DNA of 37,551 nt from DASWJQ01 sp964517315 (lineage in GTDB: Bacteria; Chloroflexota; Anaerolineae; Anaerolineales; E44-bin32), in assembly GCA_964517315.1 (NCBI GenBank), contig CAZFCJ010000025.1, forward strand, positions 1 to 37,551, written 5' to 3'. Position numbers and translations under genes: made by a program. Positions 31,420-37,551 of the stretch are shown here, one piece after another. The notes under the pieces were generated by a model. That model was not told the DNA's origin, ran no database searches, and saw only the letters and a program-made list of their open reading frames with translations. Each line of letters begins with the position of its first letter. The first letter of the stretch is position 1.

Positions 31420-32073
31420 ATGCTCGTCGGCGAACGAATGTCCCACCCCGTTATCACCGTACATCCGGACCTGCCATTACAGGAGGCCATGGCCCTCATG
31501 AGACGGGAAAAGATACGGCGCCTTCCAGTTGTCAACCAGCGGGGAAAGCTGCTCGGCATCGTCTCCGAACGTGATCTTCTCCACGCCTCCCCCTCCGACG
31601 CGACGTCGCTCAGCATATGGGAGCTCAACTACCTGTTAACCCAAATTCAGGTCGGTGAGGTCATGACGAAAGAGGTCCAGACCGTGACCGACGATACGCC
31701 GGTTGAAGTGGCGGCCAGGATCATGGCCGACAATAAGTTCGGAGGCATGCCGGTCGCTCGCAACGGGGAGGTCGTCGGCATCATCACCGAAACCGACTTA
31801 TTCCGTATCTTCTTGGAGATGCTCGGCGCTCGTTACAGAGGCGTTCGGGTGACCTGTTTGGTGCCCAACATCCCGGGTGAGCTCGCCGAAATCACCACCG
31901 CGGTCTACGAGAGAGGCGGAAACTTTATCTCAATGAGCACCGGCCTGGGGGACAGTACGGAAACGGGATTGGTCACCTTCAAAGCTGAGGGTTTGGAAAC
32001 GGATGACTTGCGTGAAATTCTGGAACCCATCGTCGATGAGATCGTCGATATTCGCGAGACGGAAAGCGGCTAA
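31420..32073 (+). CDS. CBS-domain pair protein with C-terminal ACT domain (AcuB-like)
   Basis: A 217-residue cytoplasmic protein with two CBS domains: residues about 1-60 (RMSHPVITVHPDLPLQEAMA, then RRLPVVNQRGKLLGIVSERD) and about 78-135 (VMTKEVQTVTDDTPVEVAAR, then GGMPVARNGEVVGIITETDL). An ACT domain follows at about 143-210 (VRVTCLVPNIPGELAEITTA). CBS pairs bind adenine nucleotides and ACT domains bind small ligands such as amino acids, so this looks like a ligand-sensing regulatory protein similar to AcuB; its target is unknown. The ATG has an excellent ribosome site (AAAAAGGAGG). The gene is divergent from the hydrolase operon with only 32 bp between start codons. Confidence 0.88.
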   Translation: MLVGERMSHPVITVHPDLPLQEAMALMRREKIRRLPVVNQRGKLLGIVSERDLLHASPSDATSLSIWELNYLLTQIQVGEVMTKEVQTVTDDTPVEVAARIMADNKFGGMPVARNGEVVGIITETDLFRIFLEMLGARYRGVRVTCLVPNIPGELAEITTAVYERGGNFISMSTGLGDSTETGLVTFKAEGLETDDLREILEPIVDEIVDIRETESG

Positions 32074-32133
32074 GCAGCTCATTGGCGGCCCCCGGAACCG
32101 CAAGGCGACGTTCGAGTGTAAACTTAAGGTGTA

Positions 32134-33168
32134 ATGGAACGACAAAGGCTCAGCCGCAGGGACTTCCTCGCGCTCGGCGCGCTTTCGACGGGCGCGCTGG
32201 CCTTCCTGCGCCCCCCCGACGGCAGATCGAGCGAGGGATTCACCCTCGGCCGAATCACCACGGATTGGATTCACCTCTTCGAGGCGCCATCATTCCGCTC
32301 CCAGCGGCTGGCCCGCATTCCGCGCGACTCGCTGGTGAACATCCTGTCGAGCTTTCAGTCCGACGAAGGTCCGAACTACAATCCTGAGTGGCACCGCCTG
32401 GCGGACGGCTACGTGCACTCGGGGTACGTTCAAATCGTCAAATGGCACCCGCAGACGCCCCGGATGGAGTTCGGGCAGGAGGACGAACTTTTCGAGGTGT
32501 CCGTGCCCTTCACCCGCAGCTACCGAGAACCGGATCCTACGTCCTCACCGCTGTACCGGCTTTACTATAAGTCGACGGCGTGGGTCGAAGCAGCCGTGCG
32601 CGGCGCCGATGGTCGCATCTGGTACCGACTGGTCGACGACTTGCTCAACATTCGCTACTTCGCCCGCGCAGAGCACTTGCGCCGGGTGACGCCGGAGGAA
32701 GTGACCCCAATCTCGCCGGATGTTCCGCTGCATGAGAAACGCGTCGAAATCTCACTGGCTCGTCAGGAACTGCTCGCGTTCGAAGGAGAGGAGTTGGTTT
32801 TCCAAGCGCGCATTTCGTCGGGCATTCCCGATCCCCGACCTCGGGAGAACGGGATCCCGACGATCACGCCGACGGGCGATTTCTATGTCGATAAAAAGAT
32901 GCCGGTGCGGCACATGGGCGAAGGCAGCCTGGCGGCGAGTTTGGACGCCTACGAGCTGCCGGGCGTACCGTGGGTTTCTTATTTCCACTTCACCGGGGTC
33001 GCATTTCACGGCACCTACTGGCACAGTAACTACGGTACCCCGATGAGTCACGGCTGCATCAACATGCAGATCGAGGAAGCGCGCTGGCTCTTCCGCTGGA
33101 CCCTACCGCGAATGGAGGCGGACCAGATGCTCCACATCGCTCGAGGCACGCCTGTTCTCGTGACCTGA
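32134..33168 (+). CDS. Tat-exported L,D-transpeptidase (YkuD family)
   Basis: A 344-residue protein with a twin-arginine leader (LSRRDFLALGALSTGALAFL), so export in folded form through Tat is expected. Residues about 40-110 look like a bacterial SH3-like domain (TTDWIHLFEAPSFRSQRLAR and so on). The C-terminal YkuD domain contains VAFHGTYWHSNYGTPMSHGC followed by INM, with His306 and the catalytic Cys308. It would cross-link peptidoglycan stems or attach proteins to them. No ribosome site precedes the ATG, while TAAACT lies at 32119-32124, consistent with a leaderless transcript. The gene ends before a strong palindromic terminator. Confidence 0.93.
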   Translation: MERQRLSRRDFLALGALSTGALAFLRPPDGRSSEGFTLGRITTDWIHLFEAPSFRSQRLARIPRDSLVNILSSFQSDEGPNYNPEWHRLADGYVHSGYVQIVKWHPQTPRMEFGQEDELFEVSVPFTRSYREPDPTSSPLYRLYYKSTAWVEAAVRGADGRIWYRLVDDLLNIRYFARAEHLRRVTPEEVTPISPDVPLHEKRVEISLARQELLAFEGEELVFQARISSGIPDPRPRENGIPTITPTGDFYVDKKMPVRHMGEGSLAASLDAYELPGVPWVSYFHFTGVAFHGTYWHSNYGTPMSHGCINMQIEEARWLFRWTLPRMEADQMLHIARGTPVLVT

Positions 33169-33243
33169 GTCCTCGCCTCGATTTTCAGCACCGCCCGTTC
33201 GGCCTCCGTTTCAATGCACCGATCAGCAGCCGCGCATTAGCGG

Positions 33244-33263
33244 GGGCACGGCCGCTCGTGCCC
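33244..33263 (+). repeat. Hairpin after the L,D-transpeptidase gene
   Basis: GGGCACG and CGTGCCC (7 bp, 6-nt loop) lie 75 nt after the stop codon and just before the larger palindrome. No T-tract follows. Confidence 0.4.
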
Positions 33264-33278
33264 TAAACCGGCGGAAAA

Positions 33279-33318
33279 CAATCGACCGGGACCTTGAATT
33301 CAAGGTCCCGGTCGATTG
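33279..33318. terminator. Bidirectional terminator, 40-bp perfect palindrome
   Basis: Each 20-nt arm is the exact complement of the other with no loop, centred on GAATTC at 33296-33301. It lies between two convergent genes. On the minus strand it is followed by TGTTTT, a better U-tract than the GAGATTTG on the plus side, so it probably serves both genes, mainly the minus-strand one. Confidence 0.8.
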
Positions 33319-33378
33319 AGATTTGGGCGGCGACCCACGGTCGGCGGTGGATAGATCCTGCGACTTCCGGGGCGCCTT

Positions 33379-34704
33379 CTAGCCCTCGCCTTTGTTGCGC
33401 TCGCGCATGCGGGCCAGCAGGTCGGGCAGTTGCCCGGTCTCGCTGTAGCCGGACGCGCCGCGGCGGAGCGCAGCCTGCGCCTGTTCTTTGTCCATCACGT
33501 CGGCCATGACGTAGATCTCCGCCTGGGGCGCCGTGTTGCGCAGCCCACGAAGTAGCCAGTAGTCGCGCTCCTGAGCCAATTCAGCGTTGACCAGGGCCAC
33601 ATCCGGGGTTGCCCGCTCCGACAGCGCCATCGCCTCCTCGGCTCGTGTGGCCTCGCTCACTCGATAGCCTTGAGACTGAATCGTAATCACCATCTGATCC
33701 CGCAACCGGTCATCCTGCTCGACGACCAGCACCCGTGAAAGCGGTTTCAGCCCCGCCGTGAGGACCGCATTGACGGCCGAGATCACCGCGCCGGTGTCGG
33801 TCTGCCGGGGCAGGAACCCGACCGTTCCCATGCTCACGCCACCCTGGGGATCGTCCACGGAGGTCAGGAACAGGACCGGCAACCCCCGCGTCCGGCGGTC
33901 GTGCTTGAGCAGCCCGGCCACCTCGAACGCGGTCGGCGAGCGCGCCAACAGATCAAGCAGGACAAGGTGCGGCTCCTCCTGGCGCGCCAATGACAGGACC
34001 TCCCCTCCGCCCGAGGCAGTCAAGACCTGGTAGCCGGCTTTTTCCAGGTCCTCACTGAGAACCCTCCGCACTTCTTCGTCTTCGACCATGAGCAGCAGGG
34101 ATTGCGTTTCATCCGCCTCGATACCCAGATGGCTCTCAACCGCACGACGGAGCGAGGAGACATCGGCTGAAACGCCGTAGGCCGCCCAGATCGGCAGGGC
34201 CAGGTTAAATCGAAAATCGTGCTGATTCTCATGGCTCACCCAAAAGCGATCACCGTGCTGGGCCAGCAGGTGCCCGCACTCCTGAACGATCCAGCCGAGA
34301 TCTTCGATTCGCTCCGGGAACAGCGACTGCACTTGATCGGCATCCGGGTCGACGACACGGAATGCTACGCTCAGCAGGACCCACGGTCCCCCGTCCACAA
34401 GCTCGGCGGGGGGCTGCTCCGCAGTGGCTTCGGCGTCGGATTCGAGACGCACGTCGGCAGCCGTCAGGAGCTCCGCTCGCACCTTTACCTCGCCCCGGTC
34501 GGTGAAGTGGCCGGCCTGCTGGAGCAGACAGGCGGTGACCGTGACAAGGTGATTCCGATCGCCGGTGATCGCCGGCAGATGGGCCGGATATTCGGCGACG
34601 GTATAAACCCGCTTGCCCACCAAATGATCGCTGGCGAAATTAATCGCCTCTTCGATGATCTCACGCAGGTTAATGGAAGACCCTTGGGGCTCGATCAAAT
34701 GCAC
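33379..34704 (-). CDS. Degenerate histidine-kinase ATPase-like domain with two receiver domains
   Basis: A 441-residue protein. Residues about 10-185 resemble a degenerate HATPase: ITGDRNHLVTVTACLLQQAG then HFTDRGEVKV matches the N-box pattern, but the key Asn residues are missing and no phospho-acceptor His domain is present. A first receiver domain (about 205-318) keeps the acidic pair VEDEE and Asp251 (LVLLDLLARS), but the conserved Lys is not seen (FLPRQT). A second receiver (about 327-435) has Asn373 where Asp should be (VALVNAELA), so it is a pseudo-receiver. The start is GTG 34704; the upstream GAGGAGGAT is very close to it. There is no DNA-binding domain, so output should be by protein contact. 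The gene is divergent from a PP2C-type phosphatase. Confidence 0.8.
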   Translation of the reverse strand: MHLIEPQGSSINLREIIEEAINFASDHLVGKRVYTVAEYPAHLPAITGDRNHLVTVTACLLQQAGHFTDRGEVKVRAELLTAADVRLESDAEATAEQPPAELVDGGPWVLLSVAFRVVDPDADQVQSLFPERIEDLGWIVQECGHLLAQHGDRFWVSHENQHDFRFNLALPIWAAYGVSADVSSLRRAVESHLGIEADETQSLLLMVEDEEVRRVLSEDLEKAGYQVLTASGGGEVLSLARQEEPHLVLLDLLARSPTAFEVAGLLKHDRRTRGLPVLFLTSVDDPQGGVSMGTVGFLPRQTDTGAVISAVNAVLTAGLKPLSRVLVVEQDDRLRDQMVITIQSQGYRVSEATRAEEAMALSERATPDVALVNAELAQERDYWLLRGLRNTAPQAEIYVMADVMDKEQAQAALRRGASGYSETGQLPDLLARMRERNKGEG

Positions 34705-34802
34705 ATCCTCCTCAGCCGGATCTGGGGTTCTGATCCGCTGTGGTATACGCTACAACTCTAGTCTAATCGCCCATAGACACACCTTGCCGTTGGCTTACAA
34801 GT

Positions 34803-34831
34803 TGGACAGCCACCCCTGTCAGCATTAGAAT
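34803..34831 (+). promoter_or_regulatory. Promoter giving a leaderless phosphatase mRNA
   Basis: TGGACA (34803-34808, 5/6) and TAGAAT (34826-34831, 5/6) are 17 bp apart, and the ATG of the phosphatase begins only 8 nt after the -10 box. The transcript would start at or next to the ATG. No ribosome site is present. Confidence 0.65.
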
Positions 34832-34838
34832 CGTCGGC

Positions 34839-35537
34839 ATGGAAGCCCACATCGCGGTCACAAAAATCGGCAAGTACGCCACCTCCGAGAGCGGAGACAC
34901 ACTGGAGATGGTCGAACGGCCCATGGGCGGCCTCTCGTTCGTACTGGCGGACGGTCAGCGCAGCGGCCGCTCGGCGAAAGCGATCTCCAACGTCGTGGCC
35001 CGCAAAGCGATCTCGCTGCTCGCCGAGGGAGTGCGGGACGGAGCCGCGGCTCGTGCCGCCTCGGACTATTTATACACTTACCGCTCGGGCAAGGTCCTAG
35101 CCACACTTAACATTTTATCGCTTGATCTGCATACGCAGACTCTGGTGATTACCCGCAACAACCCGGTCCCAGTGGTCCTTGTGCGAGACGGGGAGATCGA
35201 TATGATCGAAGGGGACGTCAGCGCGGTCGGGATCCACCGCGGTATACGGCCCGAGATCCAGGAGGTCCCGCTCAAGGTCGGATTGACCGCGGTCGTGTAC
35301 ACCGACGGACTCAGACACGCCGGCGAACGTAAAGGGTCCCCCATGAACGTAACGGGTGCGGTGCAAGATCTGCTGGAGAATCATCCACTCGATCCCGTCG
35401 GCTGGGCTGACGCGTTAATGGACGAGGCGTTGGGCCTCGATGACGGACGCCCCACCGACGACATCAGCATTCTCGTGGCCTCCGTCACCGGACCCGCGGA
35501 GGAGGTTCGCCGAATGCAGGTGCGACTTCCGCTGTAA
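34839..35537 (+). CDS. SpoIIE/PP2C-type serine phosphatase
   Basis: A 232-residue single-domain phosphatase of the SpoIIE/RsbU group. Metal-binding motifs are FVLADGQRSGRSAKAIS near the N-terminus, VVYTDGLRHAG in the middle and GRPTDDISILVASVT near the C-terminus. NILSLDLHTQTLVITRNNPV and the VSAVGIH region match the SpoIIE core (which usually has GxPLG). Such enzymes dephosphorylate anti-sigma factor antagonists or similar partners. No sensor domain is fused, so input probably comes from a separate protein; the divergent double-receiver protein is the obvious candidate (inference). The small P-loop gene follows after 18 bp. Confidence 0.86.
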   Translation: MEAHIAVTKIGKYATSESGDTLEMVERPMGGLSFVLADGQRSGRSAKAISNVVARKAISLLAEGVRDGAAARAASDYLYTYRSGKVLATLNILSLDLHTQTLVITRNNPVPVVLVRDGEIDMIEGDVSAVGIHRGIRPEIQEVPLKVGLTAVVYTDGLRHAGERKGSPMNVTGAVQDLLENHPLDPVGWADALMDEALGLDDGRPTDDISILVASVTGPAEEVRRMQVRLPL

Positions 35538-35555
35538 GGAATCGGGAGCGGGCGC

Positions 35556-35939
35556 GTGAAGCCAGAAGGTAAATCCGGAGGGAGCATCGCCATCGTCGGT
35601 CCCTGCGCAGCGGGCAAATCGACGCTGGCCCGCGCCCTGCGGGAGCGCGGCTGGAACGCCCGTCAGGTCGTACAGGAACACTCCCACGTCCCCGATATGT
35701 GGCAGCAAATCCATCCGCCGGAGACACTGATCTTCCTCGATGCCTCTTTCGAGGTTTGCACGGAGAGAAAGGATCTCTCTTGGACGCCGGCCGATTATCA
35801 GGAGGAGCAGCGCCGACTCTCCCACGCCCGCCAGAACTGCGATCTTTTCCTCACAACGGATGAGCTCAGCCAGCATGAGGTGCTGGAGAAAGCGCTCTGG
35901 TTCCTCTCCGGTGGACAGCCCCCGGACGAGACAGTATAA
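35556..35939 (+). CDS. Small P-loop NTPase/kinase-like protein
   Basis: A 127-residue protein with a clean Walker A motif, GPCAAGKST (residues 15-23), at the start, then QVVQEHSHVPDMWQQIHPPE and TLIFLDASFEVCTERKD, which looks like a Walker B-like strand followed by an Arg-containing helix as in small-molecule kinases. NCDLFLTTDELS may be the adenine-binding region of an adenylate-kinase-like fold. It is shorter than typical kinases of this type (about 180), so substrate-binding parts are reduced. The GTG start follows GGGAG. It ends just before a strong terminator and is probably cotranscribed with the phosphatase. The substrate is unknown. Confidence 0.75.
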   Translation: MKPEGKSGGSIAIVGPCAAGKSTLARALRERGWNARQVVQEHSHVPDMWQQIHPPETLIFLDASFEVCTERKDLSWTPADYQEEQRRLSHARQNCDLFLTTDELSQHEVLEKALWFLSGGQPPDETV

Positions 35940-35947
35940 TCCGCCTG

Positions 35948-35990
35948 CTAGCCCTCCCGCCAAAGGGCGCCACGGAGGGCTAGGTCTTTT
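35948..35990 (+). terminator. Rho-independent terminator after the P-loop gene
   Basis: CTAGCCCTCC (35948-35957) and GGAGGGCTAG (35974-35983) form a 10-bp stem with an inner CGCC/GGCG stem, followed by GTCTTTT. It lies 9 nt after the stop codon and before the secD ribosome site. Confidence 0.88.
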
Positions 35991-36005
35991 CTAACAGCGG
36001 AGGAC

Positions 36006-37445
36006 ATGGATTTCATGCTCGAACGTCACAGCCCTTGGTTGATCCTCGCCGTGCTGTTGATCATTGCCGGCGCGGTCTATGTGGTTCTTCCGGACAACCC
36101 CGGACTGCACATCGGCCCCATCGACCGCGAATTCCGAGTCGTCCGCGGATTGGACCTGCAGGGGGGACTGAGGGTGCTGCTCCAAGCCGACCTCCCCGAA
36201 GACGCCGACATCACCGACGAACAAATGCAGACCGCTCGCAACATCGTTGAGAACCGAGTCAACGCCCTGGGCGTCACCGAGCCGGTCGTTCAGATCGCAG
36301 GCTCCCGCCGCATCCTGGTCGAGCTCCCCGGCATTGAGGACCCGGAACAGGCGATCGACACCATCCAGGAGACCGGGCTGTTGGAGTTCGTCGAGGTTGA
36401 TTCTGCCGACCCCGTTGCGGTGGCGGCGCTGGAGGGCGAGTCCATCCGCACGGACTTCGGCATGGATCCCACGCCGACTTCTGCCGCGACCGAGACCGCG
36501 ACCGACATCCCCGGGGCCGCCGAAGCAGAGACGACAGCTGAGCCAACCGGCCAGGCCACGCCCGGCGCGCCGATCTTCCACACCGTGATGACGGGCGCCG
36601 CGCTCGAGTCCGCGCAAGTGGGGCGCGACCAGGTCAGCGGGGAGTACCTGGTCCAGTTCGAACTCACCCCGGAGGGCTCACAGACATTCGGCCAGTACAC
36701 CAGCAACAACGTGGGTGGATATCTGGCGATTGTTCTGGACAAGCGGGTGCTCTCTGTGCCGCGCATCCAGCAGCCGATCACCGGGGGACGGGGGTCGATC
36801 ACCGGCAACTTCACACTTGATGAAGCGAACCAGCTCGCGGTCCAGCTTCGCTACGGTTCGCTGCCCGTACCGCTCGAAGTGGTCGAAATCAGGCGGGTCG
36901 GACCGACCTTGGGCCAGGATTCACTGGATAAGAGCACAGTCGCCGGGGTCGTCGGCCTGCTGATCGTGATGACGTTCATGGCCCTGCACTATCGGTTGCC
37001 CGGACTGCTCGCAGACATAGCGCTCATCGTCTACGCCATCGTGACCTTCGCGATGTTCAAGGTCGTGCCCGTCACCCTGACGCTGCCTGGAATCGCGGGG
37101 TTCGTCCTATCGATCGGTGTGGCGGTAGATGCCAACATCCTGATATTCGAACGGATGAAGGAAGAGTTGCGCGCCGGTAAGATGTTGAGAGTGGCGATCG
37201 AACTCGGGTTTTCTCGGGCGTGGCCGTCGATCCGAGATTCGAACCTTTCCACGCTTCTCACGTGCGCGATCTTGTTCTGGTTCGGCAGCACTTTTGGCGC
37301 CAGCATCGTACAGGGGTTCGCCCTGACACTCGCCATCGGCGTGATTGTGAGTTTGTTCAGCGCCATTACGGTTACACGGCTCCTGCTTAGTTCGACGCTG
37401 GGCCGGGTGGACGTGAAGGAACGCCCCGGGTGGTTCGGAATTTAG
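36006..37445 (+). CDS. secD: Protein translocase subunit SecD
   Basis: A 479-residue RND-type membrane protein that with SecF uses the proton gradient to complete protein export through SecYEG. The N-terminal helix (about residues 11-29) is followed by GLDLQGGLRVLLQAD, the P1 region with QMQTARNIVENRVNALGVTE and RRILVELPGIEDPEQAIDTI, and an Ala/Thr/Pro-rich insertion (about 155-195) that may be a flexible linker. The C-terminal half has LRYGSLPVPLEVVEIRRVGP, then five helices ending in LSIGVAVDANILIFERMKEE, the conserved segment near the proton path. ATG 36006 has GGAGGA upstream. secF follows after 12 nt. Confidence 0.97.
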   Translation: MDFMLERHSPWLILAVLLIIAGAVYVVLPDNPGLHIGPIDREFRVVRGLDLQGGLRVLLQADLPEDADITDEQMQTARNIVENRVNALGVTEPVVQIAGSRRILVELPGIEDPEQAIDTIQETGLLEFVEVDSADPVAVAALEGESIRTDFGMDPTPTSAATETATDIPGAAEAETTAEPTGQATPGAPIFHTVMTGAALESAQVGRDQVSGEYLVQFELTPEGSQTFGQYTSNNVGGYLAIVLDKRVLSVPRIQQPITGGRGSITGNFTLDEANQLAVQLRYGSLPVPLEVVEIRRVGPTLGQDSLDKSTVAGVVGLLIVMTFMALHYRLPGLLADIALIVYAIVTFAMFKVVPVTLTLPGIAGFVLSIGVAVDANILIFERMKEELRAGKMLRVAIELGFSRAWPSIRDSNLSTLLTCAILFWFGSTFGASIVQGFALTLAIGVIVSLFSAITVTRLLLSSTLGRVDVKERPGWFGI

Positions 37446-37457
37446 GAGCCCAGAAGT

Positions 37458-37551
37458 ATGTTCAACATCATTCATAGACGCTATTGGTACTTCCTCCTTT
37501 CGTCCATCCTGATCGCGCCCGGTATGCTCGCCTTGGCGGTTTGGGGGCTGC
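37458..37551 (+). CDS. secF: Protein translocase subunit SecF, N-terminal start
   Basis: The ATG at 37458 opens a frame to the right edge (MFNIIHRRYWYFLLSSILIA, then PGMLALAVWGL), which is the basic start and first membrane helix of SecF. The ribosome site TAGGAG overlaps the secD stop, so secD and secF are translated together. Only 31 codons are visible. Confidence 0.9.
   Translation, partial: MFNIIHRRYWYFLLSSILIAPGMLALAVWGL

Noticed and set aside
1..37551. CRISPR array, insertion sequence, prophage or rRNA
   Set aside because: No regularly spaced direct repeats, transposase, integrase, phage structural gene or rRNA-like sequence was recognised anywhere in the window.

Overview
The window looks like a GC-rich bacterial chromosome fragment, most likely from Chloroflexota (Anaerolineae-like), probably a metagenome-derived scaffold because it carries a 100-N gap. 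That assignment is an inference. It rests on a Tad (Flp) pilus locus with no secretin gene in view, a BTAD/SARP-type regulator, an O-antigen-ligase-like protein fused to TPRs, a very acidic TPR protein, and several genes with no Shine-Dalgarno sequence and a -10 box right at the start codon.

Region by region. 1-938 is the C-terminal part of a K+-independent membrane pyrophosphatase, closed by a strong terminator. 1051-7006 (+) holds two GT-C-type membrane glycosyltransferase-like proteins and a Wzy/O-antigen-ligase-like polytopic protein with C-terminal TPRs, probably for surface polysaccharide or lipid-linked glycan assembly. 7003-8076 is a zinc-dependent histone-deacetylase-fold enzyme. 8188-12302 is one large TPR / acidic disordered / TPR gene interrupted by the assembly gap; it carries 18 visible copies of a tryptophan-centred short motif. 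12376-14237 holds ndk, a class III-like Sir2 deacylase and a DUF192 protein. 14238-14911 is non-coding, with a near-consensus promoter and strong hairpins (candidate small RNA or structured leader), followed by a secreted vWA protein (14912-16432).

16880-28435 (all -) is the Tad pilus locus. In transcription order it reads: BTAD regulator, small hypothetical, flp pilin, two TadE-like pseudopilins, TadG-like, CpaB/RcpC, CpaE/TadZ-like, TadB, a possible small ORF, TadC, a membrane TPR-LysM protein, and the CpaF/TadA ATPase last. The TPR-LysM protein could tie the inner-membrane pilus machine to peptidoglycan.

29289-31387 (-) is a tightly packed four-gene operon: an alpha/beta hydrolase lacking its nucleophile elbow, ThpR, a LOG/TIGR00725-like protein and RsfS. 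Divergent from it is a CBS-CBS-ACT protein, then a Tat-exported L,D-transpeptidase. A 40-bp perfect palindrome separates that gene from a convergent degenerate kinase/double-receiver protein (33379-34704, -). The latter is divergent from a SpoIIE/PP2C-type phosphatase followed by a small P-loop protein, which suggests a signalling module. The window ends with secD and the first codons of secF.

The most unusual items are the Trp-Leu motif array in the acidic TPR protein, the TPR-LysM component inside the pilus operon, the candidate transcript at 14399-14505, the degenerate receiver/phosphatase pair, and the alpha/beta hydrolase without a nucleophile.
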